Below are positions 40,062-43,474 of a stretch of DNA of 43,474 bases, piece after piece. The stretch comes from Legionellales bacterium. GTDB taxonomy: Bacteria > Pseudomonadota > Gammaproteobacteria > JAHCLG01. Below the pieces are notes generated by a model. That model saw only the letters and a list, made by a program, of their open reading frames with translations. It was not told the origin of the DNA and did no database searches. Position numbers and translations under genes: made by a program. The stretch lies in contig JAHCLG010000020.1 in assembly GCA_026125385.1 (NCBI GenBank), forward strand, positions 1 to 43,474, given 5' to 3'. Positions within the stretch are counted from its first letter, which is position 1. Every line of letters begins with the position of its first letter.

Positions 40062-41389
40062 TCCGTTTTTTGTTTAGAGATCCGAATACAACCACGACCA
40101 AACAAACACGATGCAGGAAATTCTTGGTGAGTCTTTCCGTCTATCGTTGTTCTCAACATTGGATCGGAGGCCATTTCGGCAGTATGCTTCATATCTCGAT
40201 GCAACTCGGTGGTATTGTGAAAATAATCATATTTTACCCGTTGAAACAAATTAAAAAGAGACGTTCCCTGTAAATTAAATCGATCGGCTAGCAGATCACG
40301 CTTAAATCGGTTCATCAGCGATTGAATTTCATGTAAATCAGAAATAATACTTACTTTTGTTCTAGTGCTGGGTTTAAACTCGGTTGCATTGGGAAATTGT
40401 AACGAATAATACACTGGTAAGGGATCATCCGATTTCATATTAAATACTTGAGGCTGAATAATGATGGGAGGATAGTTTCTAATGTCATAGATATGTTGAT
40501 ACACATCCTGAATAAAATCCCAAGGACCAGAATTTATAGTTTGAGCAGGTCCCATACCTATTGATGCGCCAATTCCAATGTCTAGCAGGTATTTCGCTGA
40601 ATCAATAATGAACGCATTCGGCTTTAATTCGTAGTCCTTGATAATTAATGATAGTACGAGATTTCGGATCGGTTGATTTCTCCAATATTCCGTATTGGCC
40701 CAACCCGAACGATGAAAAAACTGATAAAAATTATTCCAAGTCTTGTCATTGAGATGTTTAAACCAAGCTTCAGAAAAATAAAGTATTTCAGCAGTCCATT
40801 GGTTTTCTTGTTGATAATTCGCCAAAGCTCGAAATACTTTCCAATGCTGTATTAATTTTTTAGGGAGGCTGCTATTGATCCCAAAAGTTTTGATCAATTT
40901 TTTATGCTTTAAACTTTCAGCAATTTTAGGCAGCATAAAAACTGAACGAGCACCGGAGGACATATCCCAAATAAATTTAGGTTGTTCACTGTGCTCAGGA
41001 TTTAATACCCGCCACGAGCCAAATGCTGTGCCAGGCATGATCAAACCACTTAACGGTAATATTCTGTCATCGAGTTCTAAATAGATCTCAAATGAATTTT
41101 TTAAAACAAAACTCACCGGATTGGAATTCAAATTATAACTCAATCCTGACTGAATATCGTGAGCAATACTGGGATCGGTGATCGGAACGATTTTTCCTTG
41201 CTCATTGGGTAATGCCAATAAAGAATTTTGCATCACCAAAGCACCATAAGGATATTCTGCTTTTAATAACCAATGATTATCATCTGGGCTTACTTCATCT
41301 ATGATGGCAGCAAACTCAGGATTGACGTGAAAAACATTTTCTCTAATGTCCTTCCAGGTAAGTTTTTCTGCTTTACCTTTAAATATCAT
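40058..41389 (-). CDS. Unknown 443-residue protein
   Basis: The soluble protein begins MIFKGKAEKLTWKDIRENVF and has no signal, membrane span or recognised motif. It is rich in Trp, Tyr and Phe (for example RSGWANTEYWRNQPIRNLVL) and has a glycine-containing stretch, DIGIGASIGMGPAQTINSGP, that could bind a ligand. A late EFPASCLFGRGCIR holds two cysteines. It converges with the methyltransferase by four bases, which may mean only compact packing. I do not recognise a family. Confidence 0.65.
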   Translation of the reverse strand: MIFKGKAEKLTWKDIRENVFHVNPEFAAIIDEVSPDDNHWLLKAEYPYGALVMQNSLLALPNEQGKIVPITDPSIAHDIQSGLSYNLNSNPVSFVLKNSFEIYLELDDRILPLSGLIMPGTAFGSWRVLNPEHSEQPKFIWDMSSGARSVFMLPKIAESLKHKKLIKTFGINSSLPKKLIQHWKVFRALANYQQENQWTAEILYFSEAWFKHLNDKTWNNFYQFFHRSGWANTEYWRNQPIRNLVLSLIIKDYELKPNAFIIDSAKYLLDIGIGASIGMGPAQTINSGPWDFIQDVYQHIYDIRNYPPIIIQPQVFNMKSDDPLPVYYSLQFPNATEFKPSTRTKVSIISDLHEIQSLMNRFKRDLLADRFNLQGTSLFNLFQRVKYDYFHNTTELHRDMKHTAEMASDPMLRTTIDGKTHQEFPASCLFGRGCIRISKQKTD

Positions 41390-41585
41390 ACTCAGTTTAC
41401 CTCACTGTCCATCGAAAAATTACCTAGATTATTTTCCTATTGTATTTTGTGTAGTCTATTTTGCCTACATAATTAAGGAGAATGAGATCGGATCCAAAAG
41501 TTATTGCCCTACTCCTTGAATTTATCCTAAAAGTGGACAGATATTAAACACTTATCATTTACTTCAACTCATTCAATGCTTCTTC

Positions 41586-41635
41586 CCATCTGCCCAGATA
41601 TTTTTCACAATATTATTCACAGATTGTGTGGGTAA
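41586..41635 (-). repeat. 50-bp element, right copy (inverted)
   Basis: Read on the reverse strand from 41635, it begins TTACCCACACAATCTGTGAA and ends GGGCAGATGG at 41586. It matches the copy at 37021-37070 at 42 of 50 bases without gaps. The two copies face each other across 4.5 kb. Confidence 0.7.
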
Positions 41636-41651
41636 GTTGTTATCGCTAATA

Positions 41652-41819
41652 TTATGGTTTCAAAGCAAATTTAGCTCTCAAATCGTAGATTTTGACACGA
41701 ATGGGGTCGCTATCCCATAAAGCATCCTCTATTCCGTTGATCTTATTGGTTTTAACATGATTTAAGCGTGGGTTTTTAGCGGGATCTCAATCTTTATTTT
41801 TCTCTAGCGCTTTGCATAA
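41652..41819 (-). pseudogene. fragment of an unknown gene with an in-frame stop
   Basis: The reverse strand reads KALEKNKD, a TGA stop, then DPAKNPRLNHVKTNKING and IEDALWDSDPIRVKIYDL, ending at TAA. The composition looks coding, but there is no start codon and a stop interrupts it. It overlaps the mqsRA promoter region. The family is not recognised. Confidence 0.35.
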
Positions 41820-41863
41820 CCCTTTAAGGGTTTTATAATTATTAAAAGTAAACCTTTAAGGTT
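41811..41863 (+). promoter_or_regulatory. mqsRA promoter with two MqsA-type palindromes
   Basis: TTTGCA (41811-41816), 17 bases, then TATAAT (41834-41839) form the promoter. AACCCTTTAAGGGTT (41818-41832) lies between the boxes, and AACCTTTAAGGTT (41851-41863) lies just after the start point. Both follow the AACC...GGTT form of the operators bound by the antitoxin MqsA in E. coli, so autorepression appears intact. Confidence 0.75.
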
Positions 41864-41868
41864 GTTTA

Positions 41869-42171
41869 AGGGAAAAATTCTCGCGCACGTATGATCTGGA
41901 TGAAATTAAAACTATTTTTTCAAAGGTCACGGCATTAAGGATCACCGCGAGTGGACTCAAAGGGGCACGTGCCATGGGCTTTGGTCGCCAAGAGATTATT
42001 GATACGATTGCCCAATTAGACCGTAAGAATTTTGTGAAATCGATGACCACTTATAACGATCATCGTGTTTGGCAAGATGTTTATCGTACTCATTACTTGG
42101 GATATGACATTTATATCAAGTTCCAAGTCGATGAGTTGGGACATTTTGTCATTTCGTTTAAAGAGAAGTGA
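41869..42171 (+). pseudogene. mqsR: MqsR toxin gene lacking a start codon
   Basis: From 41872 the frame reads EKFSRTYDLDEIKTIF, then GARAMGFGRQEIIDTI, FVKSMTTYNDHRVWQDVY and a terminal VISFKEK. This is full-length MqsR, a translation-dependent mRNA interferase. The codon before GAA-AAA is AGG (41869-41871) where the family normally has ATG (E. coli MqsR begins MEK). There is no in-frame start until an internal ATG at 41974, which would delete the first third. The frame is closed upstream by TAA at 41857. The rest shows no damage, so loss is probably recent. Confidence 0.75.
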
Positions 42172-42181
42172 GGTGATTAAT

Positions 42182-42577
42182 ATGAAATGTCATGCCTGTC
42201 AGATGGGTAACCTTCATCAACGAAGCAAATCACAAACTTACACGTATAAAGGTAAGTCAATCACATTAAAACAACCAGGGTTGTGGTGTGATTATTGTGA
42301 TGAAGGTATTTTAAGTGGTGACGATCTGGAAAAAACAGAAAAAACGTTTGATGCCTTTAAAGCTGAAGTTGATGGCATACTCACTCCCACTGAAATTCGT
42401 CGGATCAGAAAAAATGTGCTGGGGCTATCACAAAAGGAAGCCGCTGAAATTTTTGGTGGTGGCCATAATGCGTTCGGTCGTTATGAGCGCGGTGAAGCCA
42501 GACCCATGATGGCGATCATTAATTTACTTAAAATGTTTGAACGTCATCCCGAAGATATTAAGTATTTTCGTTATTAA
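42182..42577 (+). CDS. mqsA: MqsA antitoxin
   Basis: The 131-residue protein has the N-terminal zinc domain (MKCHACQMGN and GLWCDYCDEG, with Cys3, Cys6, Cys36 and Cys39). The C-terminal XRE-type DNA-binding domain reads LTPTEIRRIRKNVLGLSQKE, then EIFGGGHNAFGRYERGEARP. This is the MqsA/YgiT layout with all four cysteines. It follows the toxin frame by ten bases and should repress the promoter at 41811. It is intact although its toxin partner is not. Confidence 0.92.
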   Translation: MKCHACQMGNLHQRSKSQTYTYKGKSITLKQPGLWCDYCDEGILSGDDLEKTEKTFDAFKAEVDGILTPTEIRRIRKNVLGLSQKEAAEIFGGGHNAFGRYERGEARPMMAIINLLKMFERHPEDIKYFRY

Positions 42578-42671
42578 TTTTTAACTGCTTTTACAAAAGG
42601 GGAGGATGGAGCGGGTACAAATCTGACTTACCCATATATATGGATAATTCTAAAAATTAACTCACTATACG

Positions 42672-43474
42672 TCACAACTTTACCTGCTTAAAAATATTCG
42701 TGAACATTCTTTTAAGCTTTTCTGACTTTATTCCGGCAAAAACATATTTATATGATTTGATATATACAGTTTTGTTTAGAGCTTTTATAAGGTTTTTTAA
42801 ATCAACTTTTTCACCAGAGCATGTATATATATCTTTATTCACTGTAAATATTTTTCCATCTACAAAATCTGGTAGATTAACCATCATAAGTGTTAATTGG
42901 CTAGAAATTGGGACAAATAAAGTGCTTTTATTCGCTCCTAAACCAGGTTGATAAAATCCGTTCAGTGAAATATCTGGATGAAACAAATTAATGATCATAT
43001 CTGAGGTTATAAAAGGATATTGATCATTTGTTTCAACTAATGCCCAATGCATGTTAGACAAATGTTGTGCGATAATTGATCCAATATTCAGCATAATTCT
43101 TAATAATGCATTGCGGTGTAATAGAGCAACATCATCTAGCTCGTTGTTTAAAATTGCCTGCCTGTCTTTTTCTATTTTTTCCTCACAGCATCTTATACCA
43201 GCATTCTTGTAACCATTATAGAATCCATCTTTGTGTCTGGCACAGAGGTCCAGCAATAAATTTAATTCTTCATCATACTGGGATTGTAGATGGTTAAGAT
43301 AACCCGGTGTCCTCACCATAAGAGTTCCTAAAAACAAAGACAGTTTTTCTCGCTCATCACTGCCTGGAAAATTCTTATTCCTTAGTTTTTTAAATGCACT
43401 CGCTGCCTTCGATTCAACCCCTTCAGCTAGAAGATTTTCTACGACATTAATATCATCAATTTTTTCATCTCTCT
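42672..43474 (-). CDS. DUF4238-type protein (5' partial)
   Basis: The frame is open to the window edge on the reverse strand, so the N-terminus is outside. About 267 residues are visible. ENLLAEGVESKAASAFKKL, then SLFLGTLMVRTPGYLN, and later MHWALVETNDQYPFITSDMI fit the DUF4238 family, proteins of about 270 to 330 residues with unknown function that recur in accessory regions. No catalytic motif is evident. It converges with mqsA. Confidence 0.72.
   Translation of the reverse strand, partial: RDEKIDDINVVENLLAEGVESKAASAFKKLRNKNFPGSDEREKLSLFLGTLMVRTPGYLNHLQSQYDEELNLLLDLCARHKDGFYNGYKNAGIRCCEEKIEKDRQAILNNELDDVALLHRNALLRIMLNIGSIIAQHLSNMHWALVETNDQYPFITSDMIINLFHPDISLNGFYQPGLGANKSTLFVPISSQLTLMMVNLPDFVDGKIFTVNKDIYTCSGEKVDLKNLIKALNKTVYIKSYKYVFAGIKSEKLKRMFTNIFKQVKL

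Noticed and set aside
40070-41476. Several 60-70 residue forward open frames inside the 443-residue gene and just beyond its start
   Set aside because: They are antisense shadows without ribosome sites or motifs.
41974-42171. Internal ATG as the real MqsR start
   Set aside because: It would remove the first third of the toxin, including TYDLDEIK, which is conserved in the family and intact in the DNA.
1-43474. CRISPR arrays, tRNA genes, rRNA genes, integrase
   Set aside because: I found no regularly spaced repeats, no cloverleaf-like sequence with a GGTTCGAATCC-type arm, no rRNA and no tyrosine or serine recombinase in the window.

Overview
The window is AT-rich DNA from a Gram-negative, probably gammaproteobacterial, host. 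I lean towards the order Legionellales: two small proteins look like the sensor half and the DNA-binding half of Legionella-style LuxR regulators, the transporter is POT-like, and the VirB/VirD4 system resembles Legionella Lvh-type loci. The host assignment is inference. I see no rRNA, tRNA, integrase or intact transposase, so the sequence alone does not decide between a conjugative plasmid and an integrative conjugative element. A replication-initiator-like gene, self-transfer genes and several toxin-antitoxin (TA) loci would fit a plasmid.

Layout. Positions 1-3.0 kb hold cargo: the 3' part of a MoeB/ThiF-rhodanese sulfur-transfer enzyme, a POT/MFS transporter and a YecA-like SEC-C protein. 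Positions 3.0-8.8 kb are a control and replication block: two divergent XRE-type regulators, a LuxR-sensor-like protein translationally coupled to an old-yellow-enzyme reductase, a replication-initiator-like protein, a TetR regulator, a stand-alone LuxR-type HTH and a small unknown protein. The promoter of the second XRE gene and the promoter of the replication gene both carry palindromes built on ATTCGA/TCGAAT.

Positions 8.9-20.5 kb are a complete P-type type IV secretion operon in the order virB1-virB2-virB3-virB4-virB5-eexN-virB6-virB7-virB8-virB9-virB10-virB11-virD4, with nearly all genes overlapping or a few bases apart. A small conserved-looking gene and ssb follow. On the opposite strand are a Fic toxin with a VbhA-like antitoxin, then (forward) a DUF234-type ATPase/nuclease behind two palindromes. 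Next comes a giant MobA/MobL relaxase-helicase with a C-terminal Toprim region (24.3-30.1 kb), a likely oriT, and TraC/TraD-like accessory genes. The transfer machinery is therefore complete: relaxosome, coupling protein, channel, pilin, lytic transglycosylase and entry exclusion.

Positions 31-43.5 kb are accessory: a HigBA-like TA pair, a J-domain protein, an unknown two-gene operon, a DUF6471 protein, a YgjP-like metalloprotease, an orphan BrnA-like antitoxin, a second HigBA-like pair, a 1-kb decayed stretch, a four-gene unknown operon, a methyltransferase, a 443-residue unknown, an mqsRA locus whose toxin has lost its start codon, and a partial DUF4238 protein.

The most notable observation is that the last 61 residues of the Fic toxin align without gaps to the last 61 residues of the relaxase (28 identities by eye), both ending in LRVKR. 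The antitoxin keeps the Fic-inhibition motif SxxxEG. This suggests a toxin that has taken over the relaxase's secretion signal for export through the conjugation channel. It parallels VbhT/Bep proteins of Bartonella but uses a tail that does not look like a BID domain.
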